64,000 bases of DNA from Chrysomallon squamiferum (Eukaryota; Mollusca; Gastropoda; Neomphalida; Peltospiridae), in contig CM022669.1 of the NCBI GenBank assembly GCA_012295275.1, positions 1,915,140 to 1,979,139 on the forward strand. Direction: 5' to 3'. Made by a program: the position numbers and the translations under genes. Numbering within the stretch: position 1 is the stretch's first letter; each line of letters begins with the position of its first letter. The notes beneath the pieces were generated by a model. It was given only the letters and a program-made list of their open reading frames with translations. It did no database searches and was not told the origin of the DNA. Shown here piece after piece: positions 21,748-33,862 of this stretch.

Positions 21748-24700
21748 AATAAAGTCTTACAAAAACTGAAATTAAGAATTTAAGAATCAATGGTTAATTT
21801 TTTCGTAAATTAACTACATAAAATTAAAAATTAAAGAAAGAAAATATTAATCTATAGATATTATTTATTTTATTTTATTTTTTTTAACTCCACATCTCTT
21901 GGCTTATCTCTTGTCAATATTACCTTTCATAATTCTCTTTTTATCTTCCTCTCTACTTCTATTTATTGTCACTCTGCCTTATTTTATAAAACAAAGAGGC
22001 ATTAATATTAGGATATACTGTGGTTTCTTTCTTTATTTAGTTTTTCCTTTAATAATTATAGTTTTCTTTCCAAGTCTTAGGTTATACTCCTGCCAACACT
22101 AACTGAACCTATTTTAGGTATGAAATGTTGTTTTTTTGTCAGTTACAAATTTAAATTTTAATTTTATTTATTTATCAGGTACCATAATATTAAAGTAGTC
22201 TTAAAGTAAAATATAATTAATAATGTAAACCAAAATTTGTATGAAGAATAGAGCATTTTAATTTGAATAATCTAGTCACAATTATATGGACATTTTTATT
22301 TAAATTTCATTTATTTTACAACAAACTGAATAAAAATAAAATATAATCCTTACAAAACAAAATGTGCAATAAAAAGAAAATTAAACAAATGAAATAAAAT
22401 ATATAATTACAAAAAACTTTTACTAGTCATTTGTATTCCATTTATTAATTAAATAATGTAAAACAGTCAAAATAAGTTTTCACATACACATTTCTGAATA
22501 TACTAAACTAGTTAAAATGTCTGATAACTGAATGTAACAAGTAATTTGTGGATTGGCATGATATAATTATAGAACTAACTGACTCTGAGTATATATTGAA
22601 CACACAAAAAATTGCCAGGTTACTGAAAATATGCTTGTTTTTTGTGTGTAATAGCTAACTGACAGCCAGTTGATTCAAAGTATTTCAGAACTATATTGTG
22701 TATAAGTATATATTTAATTTAAGAAATATAATTGCATCACATTTTTCAAAACTTCACATTGTATGTTAATGTCAGCTGACTGAATATACACATTACAGTA
22801 TCCATTTAGTATAAACAAAATGATATACAATGCCTGTAACTAAATATATTGGACAATACTGGTTTTATATTTTAATAATGTCTTAATTAGAAAGACGCTG
22901 AAATTTCATTGTTGCTTAAAATTGATAATATTTCTTTAGAATATATACTAAATCCAAATGAAATTTTATGCATTTTGTAGCATTTTAAATAACTGTAAAT
23001 AGATAACTATCCCTTATACCACAAAAAAAAAAGAAAAAAAAAAAAAGTTAAAACAAACAAACAAAAAACTCCCAAAAAACCAAACTAAAAACAGAAAAAA
23101 ATAATATCTAGGGATCTTTTTTCTTTTCTTATATTTAGTATTTTTTTTAAATATTTTAAAAAGAAGTTACTAATAACTAATGTGAAGCATATAGCTGCAG
23201 CATTATCATTTAATAATATTTTAGTTAAGAAAATAATTTGATGTAAATTTATTTCAGAATTAACAATATTATTAAATATTTAGTTTTAATGTAATAAAGA
23301 AAGAAGCAATGCTTTGTTATGAGTTAATATTACAAATCATTTTATGCTTAATGTTTTTACTGTAATGTATAAAAGTAAATATATTTCATTGGTATATATA
23401 TATGTATGTATGTATGTATGTGTATATATATATATATATATATTTTACATTTAAAGAAAACATTTAGTAATATTCCTTTTATTTTGTGTTATGTTATGTG
23501 ATGTTTATATTTGTGTTAATGTGTGTGTGTGTGTGTGTGAGGGAGAGACAGCATGTTTGTTAATCAAATTATTTTATCTTATGACTTAAAACTAACCTTT
23601 ATTAATGATAAACTATGCATTAAAACTGGAAGCCTTAACATAAATATGAAATTGACTTTTTCCCTTTCCTTTTGAATATTTATGACACCACATTAACAAG
23701 AAATGTTAAAAAATCAAATAAAGTAAACAACAAAAAAAACCCATGAAAACAACACCACCAACAAAAACAAAACCATCCAATTTTTGCAACATAGCCTGTG
23801 GTTTACTCCTTTATTTCCTTTAAAATTTACAGTGTGTGAATCAATGCCAAACTTACTATATGTATTTTAATTTCACTTTAGTTTTAGTTTTCTTAGTATG
23901 CATAGTTTAAAAGTTCTGTTCATCAGTTCATCAGTTTTGTGTATGTGTGGGCAAATCAAACTTAATGATGAAATAATGTACTATAGAATGAAAGAAGGAT
24001 TTTTAAAGGATATTTAGTTTTTTATATAAATAGAAAAACTCAGGATATTGATGAAAAAATATGTCTTTCATTCCTTTCATCCATTAAGTCATTTTATATG
24101 TTTGTGAATACTTATAATTAATTTGCACTGGCAATCCATCAGAGACAGCTTATTTTATTAGCATTAAATAATAAATGCTATTCATTATATTGTTGTTTTC
24201 CAACCAGAATATTGCTTATTCAGTGTATTATTGGGTTCTTAATTCTCTTTATATTAAACAGAATTCAATAAATGTTTGTTCATTTTTTTTTTTTTTTTTT
24301 TAATCAAAGGGTGGTAACATAATTAGATTATAAAACCTAGTTTATAAATTCATTTCTATTTGAAAGATTAATCTTTTAAGATTAGGTATAACTGCTAATA
24401 CAAATTAATAATCAAATAATAATTAAAAAAATTGCTTGTTGCAGCTGATAAACATTCTTTTAGCTGCCATTACATTATAATAATCTATGACACTGCCAAA
24501 ATCAGTTGCTTTGAATATATTCTTGAAGTTTTGATTTTTCAGTTTGATATAAAAATGATAAAATAATTAAACAGATCTGGTAATATAGCCAAAATTACTG
24601 ACAGTTATAAACAATACCATGTTTAGATAGTTTAGTCTTTTATACAAATATAACTGTTATTTTTCATAACATAAACAACAAGCATTTTCCTTTTAGCTGT

Positions 24701-25750
24701 ACAATGAACTAACAGCATTCATTGCTAAACTCATGTTGTATTAGCAATATATCAAAATCTAGTGTGATTTTCAAAGTTCTAAATTAAATATAATATTTTG
24801 ATCTTGAAATTTTATTTTAAACCATTTTTTTTTCATGGCTATAAGGTATTTTGTTTGATGAAACTCATGTCACTTTTCATGCCCTGACTAATTGTTTATT
24901 TCATTTGCTTTTTTATCTTTTTTAATTTGTTTTTTTTTTAAATATTTAGATCATTTTTGTTTTACACAGGATAACATTATGAAGCTTCATAATGATTAAA
25001 AGAAAAATTTGAAATTACCCCAAAATTTAATAAATATTTTCATAATGATTATATGTTAGATGAGTAACATCTGAAAGGTATTACTTAGTAGTTGATGCAA
25101 ACAACTTTATCCTTACTTATTTGTGAGTTGGACCAGATATCCTTAACTATTTATCTGAAAACTAAGATGTCTAAGGTTTGGTTTATAGTTATATTCATTT
25201 ATATATAATTTTAGCTGGAATATAATGGTTAATTGATCAAAGCAGATACTGAACTTAAAAGACCTTCTAATAGCTATGGTTTAGGCCATAAACATAAAAA
25301 TTTGTTTTATATACTATCAAATTTTGTTTCATCAGACATACAAAGTAAAGTACTTTAAGAAAGTAGTCGTATCAATGGTTACTTTTTGTTTACTATGAAA
25401 AAACATTGTAAAAATGCGGAGTGTTGTTTTTTCATTCAGGCTTTTTTTTTTCTTTTTTTTTTCATAAATTGTTGCTTTATTTATTTTAGCCAAAATTACA
25501 TTGATATGAACATTTAAAAGAAAAGAAGATTAAAAATTAAAAATTTTCTTTCACACTTATGTTAGAAGCAGGTGGGTAGGTGAAAAATATATTATGATAT
25601 ACTGGCTTACAATGTCCATTTTGTTTATAGTTGTTGTCATCAGACTGTCGCCTTGACAACCAGTGACACAAAAAGTAGAGTATTGATTTTGAATGTTCAG
25701 GTTTGGCTTCTTGTCAGCATATCGACAGTGTTAATTTGTACCTCAGTCTA
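20880..25750. other. Gene-poor AT-rich stretch
   Basis: No gene recognised. Holds AAT/AAAT runs near 21710-21755, TG and TATG runs near 23400-23440 and 23520, poly(T) near 24285-24300, and one copy of the 150 bp dispersed repeat (22958-23104). ORFs here are low-complexity. Confidence 0.6.
22958..23104. repeat. Dispersed direct repeat, copy 1
   Basis: About 147 bp beginning ATGAAATTTTATGCATTTTG, passing AGATAACTATCCCTTATACC and ending in an A/C-rich tail (AAACCAAACTAAAAACAG). Near-identical to 26475-26625, differing mainly in the length of its A-rich middle. Confidence 0.9.
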
Positions 25751-25759
25751 TTCCTGCAG

Positions 25760-25848
25760 GCAGTGAAGGAATCTAGAAACAGCCAACAAGTGAAATGGTT
25801 TATCCAAAATTGCAGTTAGTTAGTGTGTTAAATTTTCACTGAATCCAG
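25760..25848 (+). other. Candidate non-coding 5' exon of NCKX
   Basis: Bounded by a pyrimidine-rich acceptor (TCTATTCCTGCAG) and a donor CCAG|gtaata, within a stretch (25625-25850) less AT-rich than the surroundings. It is short and contains stops in all frames I read. Linkage to the NCKX gene 7 kb downstream is conjecture. Confidence 0.22.
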
Positions 25849-26474
25849 GTAATATTTCAAATGAACTTTTTTATATATTTATTCTTCATTAGAGTGTAGT
25901 GGCTCTTGCAATTGTATTATTTATTTATGTGTATCCAGGTAACACAAATGAAGTGGAACTAGGTTTGATTTTGTTTTTGAGGTGATTATATATCTATATA
26001 CAGGACAGGAATGACTTTTTTGAAATACTGTTTTTGGTTAGGATTTGTTTTTCGTTTTGTATGTAATTTAGTTGGTTATATTCACAAAATTTACAATTAA
26101 CTTTTAATTGAAATATGTTAAATAAATTGGTATGTAGATAAATTAATAGAAAAATAAAGAGAATTAGTATATAGGTCTGTAGTTATGCTCTATTGATCCA
26201 AATAAATTAATACCATTAAAGGATTCAAATACACCATAAATGCACATCCACACACACATACAGTTGCAAAGGACAAGTTATAAAAAATATCAATTTTATT
26301 TAAAATAACAGAACATTAATATATAGTTTTAAAAACATTTTTACATTATTTGTAATATGTCTTAATCCTTTTTTTTTTCTTTTTAACTTAGTTTTACTTT
26401 TATGCTGTTTTATAACAATACTGTCATGATCATGAAAAACTTATCATATTTGCCATTTTTGTAATGTGTTTAGG

Positions 26475-26625
26475 ATGGAAATTTTATGCATTTTGTTGCA
26501 TTTTAAACAACTGTAAATAGATAACTATCCCTTATACCACAAAAAAGAAAGAAAGAAAAAAGAAAAAAGTTAAAACAAACAAACAAAAAACTCCCCAAAA
26601 ACCAAACTAAAAACAGAAAAAAATA
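26475..26625. repeat. Dispersed direct repeat, copy 2
   Basis: Same sequence and orientation as 22958-23104, 3.5 kb away. The flanks are unrelated, which points to a short dispersed element rather than a segmental duplication. Confidence 0.9.
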
Positions 26626-28758
26626 AGCCAAACTTATCTATCATTTATTGAATTAAGAATTTAAATTACTGTTCCTATACCTTTTCCCCTGTTTCTTTAA
26701 CAGAATGCATTTTAAAGATGTTGTTTTTATACAGGCAGATTATTTATTTTTCTATTTTATTTTTTTGTTTGTTTGTTATAATGTGATGATGTCTCAGAAA
26801 CCTACTGTGTCACCATAGGTTAGTCTTATTGATTAGAAGCAAAAATCTTTTTTATGTTTATTATTGTGGACAGGAAAGCACATTAAAGCCTTTGAAAAAT
26901 CAGTCATGAAGCTTTTACTGGAACAGCAAATAACTTAATATGTTTACTAAGAAACACTGAAGCAGTTGTTATATTCACTTCTTTTCCTTGATATAAAAGT
27001 GTAAGAAATTTTATATTAAAGCAACATTAATTAAAAATTATATCTATTTTTTTAACACAACATTGCTAACATTTTTTTTATCTATTTTTTTCTTTTTCTT
27101 GTAGACAGAAATTTGGTTTGTTAGTTATTCAGATATTTAATAAAACCTGATTTGTTGACAGAATAAAATCAGATCTGTTATTATGGTGTCAAAATGGATT
27201 ACTTTGATGACATTTGAATTAAGTGCATTTGTGGCTAGATTACTACTAATAATACTAAGTTGTTAAATAAGTTCAAATATTATAAGATATGGCATTACCT
27301 TTATTTGCCAGTATCCATCAAATCTCAGAGAATGGCCAGAAATCATTTATGTTTATGTAGCAGATTGGTCTTAAATCAGTATTTTGTTTTCTTCTTGTTT
27401 TTATATTATTTTATTTTGTTTTTTATTTTAAATCATTATTTTTATTTTTATTATTATTATTTTTTTTTTATTGTCAACAATGCAGAAATGTCTGGTTTTA
27501 TGTTAGATATTATTTATTATTTTGAGTAAAAGCTAGAAACACGATAAATATGGATAAGAAATGCTTTTCTCTTTGTTTTAAATCTAAAGATTAATTGTTA
27601 TAGATGGATATGCTTGAATATATCTTTTACTGACAATAATACAGTTATTTCAGTGTTAATGATAACAATAATATATACAAATATATATACAGAGAGAGGA
27701 ATAAAAGAATATAGAAACAGGAATTTTGTTTGAAGAAAATTCAGTAAGTCAAACTTTTTCAACATGCTTACATTCATGGAAGTATAGAGCTTATTTGTAT
27801 GGAACATGGATGACTATAGAAAACAAAAACAAACAAAAAATTATATGTATATCATATATTTTTACAGGATTAATTATGGGTAGATGTTGGTATCTCTTAA
27901 AATGGGGTATGGAAAAAATTGCCCTGGAAAAAATGACATCCAGAAGAAATGGCACTGTGCAGATTTGTGTTGTCTATATGTATGTGTATATTGTAACATG
28001 AAACTCTGATATAATACTGTACTTTGTTAAGCAAAATCAAGTGGCTGGATGATGCTATATATTAATATATATATATGTAACAATATTGCAGTGATAAACT
28101 GTATTTTCAAAAGTTTTTTAAATTGTTTTTTAAAGTAACTATAAGAAAAAATAAATAAAATGCAATTTTTTACAAATCTGTACAGTGGCATTTTGTCCGG
28201 GTGCCATTTTTTCCTACAGCCCTTAACACTGATGACTGACCACAGAATTGATTTGTTATTTCTTTACAGCAGTAAGTATGTTATGTGCAGGTGTTTCCAC
28301 AATAACAGGAAATTAAGGAAATGTCTGCTTCCACTTGGGTGTTTCATTACCCAAACAATGAACTATTATTAGTTTATCACCACAGTTAGCCTATATCCTT
28401 ATTTATGTGTTAAATATATTATATTATGTTCATCAATTTGCCCAATTTATGCAAGTTTTTATTTATTGTTGCTATTGCGAGACTGAATTAAAGAGATAAA
28501 TGTTATTGATAGTGATAATATGGTCTAAAGTATAAATATATCATGTAATATTAATATTCAAATCCATTTATTCATCAATATGTACATTAACTTAAGAACA
28601 TTTTTTATATTAAATACTTTTTAAAACTGTTTCAAACCTTGATCTTAGACAACTTAATTTATCAAATACAATAAATAATTTAAATAAATAAAAGAAAAGA
28701 AAAAGAAAAAATTCCATAAAACATCCTCAATAATAAGAATAAACCTCTCAAAAAACCC

Positions 28759-28791
<33 letters not shown>

Positions 28792-29444
28792 AACAGAAAT
28801 ATATGAACAAATAAATAAAAATAAAATAAAATAACCGAAACACTACCTTGCCTCCAATATGGACATTTTATCCTTTTGAAAGAAGAAGCATGGAAACAAC
28901 CTGTCAAATGGATCAAACCACGAAAATAAATGTAATAATCTGAAAACGCTCCATACACACAAGCTGCTATGAATCTTATAATTAAATGGATTATAAAATC
29001 ATTAACCTTACCAATTCCTTTTCACCTTTTTTCTCATTTGCCAAGTAAATAACCTTCAGTAATTGTTTCATGTATAATTCATATTTTTATGAACTATTAT
29101 ATTTTACTACATCTACAGTTTCAGGTAAGGTACATCAGATTATATTACAACACAACAATCCTTTAAAAAAAAAAAAAAAAAATTTGCCTTCTTTTTCTAC
29201 ATTTCAGCATAAGAAATATTATTAATGGTAATATTGCCAGCACACACCTACAGCCACATATACACATGTACACAAACACACATACTCAAATTAGAAAAAA
29301 AGAGAGTTTTAATCATGCAAGTTTAGTGTTCATTAGTGCAGATTTTCAGCCAATTTAGTTCTAGTTTGTGAGAGATAGGTACATCTACAGGTGTTTCTTG
29401 ATTATAAAATGTGCCAGTTAAAATTCTGTTAAGTCAACTTTGTA

Positions 29445-29448
<4 letters not shown>

Positions 29449-29517
<69 letters not shown>
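29449..29517. repeat. (CT)n microsatellite
   Basis: About 34 uninterrupted CT units. It explains the RE-repeat ORF on the minus strand, which is not a gene. Confidence 0.97.
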
Positions 29518-29520
<3 letters not shown>

Positions 29521-30970
29521 TGTTTATGATGATCTGAGAAAGCCTCCAGAATATAATAAGAATCTATTAGCATATAAATAACAATGATCTTTTTGCCTAG
29601 CAACAAAGATTTTTTCATGCATTAAACAATCATTACTTTCTATTTTTACTTGTTTATAAATGATATTTTTCCACTATTCATTTCTGTTCCAAATAATTTT
29701 CCTTTTTCATGAATTTATATGTATGTGACTTGCCTAATTTTTGTATTTCACTCCAGAATAGTCAAAAATTCCCATTATGTATTGACAGGAATTAATCTTA
29801 ATTAGATTAATTTTTTTGATCTTCACTATCAACTGGTAAGGGTAAAAAGAAGTAGCAAAAAAATTCTTAAATATTGCCTCATGTTCTGGAAATCTATTTC
29901 ATAACAGTATATTATGGCATCCAGAGAGATGGGACAGAGGAATCATTTTCAGCTACCTGTAAAATATTGTCCTGGAATTTACTACAATTCATTTCTCAAT
30001 TACCCCTTTTAAATTAGATACCTATTTACAATAAAAGAACACACTTGGTCAAAAATAGAGCATTCTTTATGTATCTAATTATAGCTCTGAAATTTATTGA
30101 AGCATACAGAAAAAGCTTAAAACAAACTACTGGGTATGAACATATTTTTTGTTTTGGAAACAGATACAGTATTTCTAATTATAACAGTTACCTTAGAAGC
30201 ACAGTGAATATTCATTACTTGACCTTATCATTGCTTTGCTCTCTAGTTCATGGGCAAGTTTATTTCAATATGATAAATGTTACTTACTAAGCAATCAGTA
30301 GAAGTATGTATACATGGATGAACAATAAGACCTATGTATATGTCAGTGGTAATTAGTGATACTTTTCTATTATTAAGAACTCTCCCAGTCCAGAAACTAT
30401 TAGAATATTTTAATGTAGCAAAATTTAAAAGCATGGAAGTAAATAGTAATTATTTTGCTTATTTTGTTTTCTAACCATATTTTAATCTTTTCCTAACAAT
30501 GGCAGTATCAGAGCCAGAAATAAATTAATTTCTTTTCTTTCATAATATAAAATTACAGATTGTTATTTTTTCAAACTTTTTTGAAAAGGGTTGAAAACAC
30601 ACAACAAAAACTACATTATTTTTTTCTTCTAAACTTTTAATTAATCTTTTAATTTATATTTATATATTTATTTCCTGTATTTAGGAATTGTTTGGTTGAG
30701 AACAGACATGACATATAAAATTCTATTCTGTTAATCAGTTGTTAATTATTTATTTGATTCTGTGTAAATAATGTTTTCCTTTCAGAGAAGAGACATTTTT
30801 GTCTCGCAGAGACCTCTTATTTATGCATTACTTTATTGTTAGAGTTAGTTAAATATTTTATGAAGACATTTAACATGTTCATAATTTGGTTTCTAATTCT
30901 ATTAATAATATATCCACAATATTCCATGTCATATTTTTTAATTCCATTGTTCATTCATAAAATTTAATGT

Positions 30971-31027
30971 AAAATAAAATAAAATAAAATAAAATAAAAT
31001 AAAATAAAATAAATAAATAAATAAATA
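30971..31027. repeat. (AAAAT)n/(AAAT)n microsatellite
   Basis: About eight TAAAA units running into AAAT units. Confidence 0.9.
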
Positions 31028-32840
31028 AGAAAAATAAGAAAAAAGAAAAAGAAAAGATTATAATAACAAGTTGAAATTGCATATATCAGATATTTTGTGA
31101 TGGCTACATGCTTTTTTTTATCAAATAATATATGTTAATATACTGAAAAATATTCATTTTTCTGTTTTACTTTTCAGGATTTGTCTAATAATTTTGTTGC
31201 AGTTGAACCCAATTAGTTTACATTTGACTATTATTGGCTGTCAGTCAAAGGCAGTACCAAATTGTTTGGATATTGATTTGTATACAGGCTGATTATTGTA
31301 ATCCATAGATCCAAGATCTATGTGGAACACAATGACTTGCTACCTGTTGTTATGCAAGGCTTCCCGAAGGCTATTTGTTATGTTATTAGAACACTGAATA
31401 TATATATATTATCTTGTATGTTATACAGTAGTATATTATGACTACAGTGGTTATTGTTGTTAAGTTTAAACATTATTTATATTTGGAATTTAGTTTTTGA
31501 AGAACCACATTTGTTTGGGTAATTATTTTTTATTTATTTTTAAATTCTGAATTGAAATAATGTTGTACTTTATACTAGCTATCACAGCCAAAGCTACTTA
31601 TGTAGTGTATGATACTGTAATATGTAAAATGTTACAAAAGTGTTTTTCTATATACATATGCTGTAATGTGATTTAATATTTTGTGAATTCTTAAATTATT
31701 TTTATATTTAAAAGAAAAAGTCTAACAAATTTTATCCTCTATGTTAATGATAAAGATAATGTTAAAATTTTACAGTTTCAGTTATTTTCAGGCACAGAGA
31801 CAAATGCATGAAACTTTAGACTGTGTTGAAGTTTTGTCAAACTCAGAATTTGCTCTGGAAATCCTTGTGGATATCATATCTGTGGGTTATTCATTAAATT
31901 TTAAAACTTTTTTAACACAATAAAATCAAAATTAATAAATAAAAAATAACAAACTATAGATTAAATATTGTTTAAATGCAACAAATAAAACAAAAGTATT
32001 TATTTCTAATAAAAAGGTATTTTTTTTATTTTTATAACATACAACACAAACAGTACAACAAGCAACTGAAAACAAATTTAGTTTTCTACATGCTTTGCCC
32101 AGATTTGTCTCGGAGTAGTAGACCTATGATTATAGAATTAGAAACTCTATTGTTACTACTTATTTTTTATGTAATGGTATCAGTTACCTAGCATTTTGTT
32201 GGATGTTTTAGGTAAAGACTTTAAGTAGATTACAGAAAAAAGCTGGTTTTGGCATTTCATTATATACAACTGAATAAGCTATGAATGATCTAGTGAAAGC
32301 TGGACAAACAAATTTAGCACATTTTTCATGGTTAACTGTCATTATTGATGGAAAAAAACAGAGGTAATGTTGGACATTTTCTGAGATCTTTTAACATTTT
32401 AAACTATCTAAATATGAAGACACAGAGATGATTTTGAAAATTTATGCAGGTTTTGTTAATATTTTGTTAAAATACAAGCGAAAGAAGTAATTCTAGAAAT
32501 TTGCACAATGTTTTTATTGGTTCAGATTTATTAAATAACAAATCCTTTAATGTTTTAATTTATTTAAATAAGAAAACAGAAGATTTTTAAAACTTTCTGC
32601 ACATGTTTTTAGTGGTTTAAATTTGTTGTCCAATAAGATACTGAGACTACAATGAATTATATATACTGTCATAATAACCAAGATTTGATGGCATGGGTTT
32701 CCTCTCTAATGTTACTGTTAAACAATAAATAAAATCTATATGAAAAAAGCATAATAACTTTAACAATCAGAAAATCACTTGTTAATTCATTCTTATATAT
32801 AAAAAAAATAATTGTTTATATATTTTTTTAATATTTTCAG

Positions 32841-33073
32841 GTGAGCCCAGAATATTTTTAACAGATCTATAGACCTGAAGAAAAGATGGCTGAAGTGGAG
32901 AAAGAACTTCATACTGATCAAAGAGAACTTTAACACTTTTTGAATATTCCAATATCAAGATGATAGAATGTTACCTTGAAATTTTACCTTTTTACAAGGG
33001 CAAGATCAATCAGAAATAACTGTTTCTTTAAAACTGAATTTGTCTGAAAAGTGAATTGTAAAAGACAAAAATC
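32841..33073 (+). promoter_or_regulatory. NCKX 5' leader with upstream ORF
   Basis: Follows a strong acceptor (TTTTTTTAATATTTTCAG) ending at 32840. It contains a 15-codon upstream ORF (MAEVEKELHTDQREL, 32886-32933, stop TAA) whose ATG has A at -3 and G at +4. An in-frame TAA at 33059-33061, 15 nt before the main ATG, supports the chosen start at 33074. Confidence 0.6.
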
Positions 33074-33862
33074 ATGATGTCCATTTCACGGCTGTACCGT
33101 TTAATGGGAAAACATTCTTGTTGTTTACGTTTAATTATTCTATTAAGTGGTCTTGTATTGGGCTACCTGCTTTCAGTTTTTCTGGTATCAGATAAAACAT
33201 CAGAGTCCAGTAATGGGTTTTCACTCTACACCCAGATAGATAACAATTTCAATCATCGTACTCTACTTTCCTTTAATGGTTCAAATTACCCAACAGATAT
33301 ATTTTCTGTGGCAGATAGACGGAAGGGAGCTGTTATTTTGCACGTTTCTGGCATGGTTTACATGTTTGTTGCACTAGCAATTGTCTGTGATGAATTCTTT
33401 GTCCCTTCTCTTGGTGTCATAACAGAAACATTGAAGATCTCAGAAGATGTTGCTGGCGCCACTTTTATGGCTGCTGGTGGAAGTGCTCCAGAATTATTCA
33501 CAAATCTCATTGGTGTGTTCATATCAAAGACCGATGTTGGAATTGGTACTATTGTTGGCTCTGCTGTATTTAATATTCTTTTTGTTATTGGTATGTGTGC
33601 AGTGTTTAGCAAAGAGCTACTGAAGCTGACATGGTGGCCATTGTTTCGGGATGTTACTTTTTACAGTTTTGATCTAATTTTGCTGATTGTGTTTTTTGTT
33701 GATGACAAGATACAATGGTGGGAATCATTGGTACTTTTGTCCTGTTATTTCATATATGTGACTTTCATGAAGTTTAATGTACACATTGAAACTGCTCTGA
33801 AAAACTGTTTGAAGAGGACATCTCTGAATAAGGTGGCGAGTGCAGATAATCTTCTGAACCGG
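33074..33862 (+). CDS. NCKX coding exon 1 (N-terminal membrane half)
   Basis: Encodes residues 1-263 without an intron: signal-anchor, outer loop, helices 1-5 and the alpha-1 repeat ([18 protein letters not shown] and [18 protein letters not shown]). Ends in phase 0 at CGG|gtaaat. The open frame runs on into the intron to 33961, but that extension is not family sequence. Confidence 0.95.

Larger units (their letters stand above)
25850..32840. other. Upstream region / possible first introns of NCKX
   Basis: No confident gene. Contains the second copy of the 150 bp repeat, a poly(A) tract near 28758-28789, the CT microsatellite at 29449-29517 and AAAAT repeats at 30971-31027. A possible exon starts at 31792 after TTATTTTCAG and stays open for about 30 codons (AQRQMHETLDCVEVLSNSEF...). 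A donor there is weak (ATCT|gtgggt). Confidence 0.5.

Noticed and set aside
29418-29618. ORF with a long RERERE run
   Set aside because: Translation of the CT microsatellite.
33358-33612. Minus-strand 84-codon ORF over NCKX exon 1
   Set aside because: Shadow of the conserved alpha-1 repeat coding sequence on the opposite strand.
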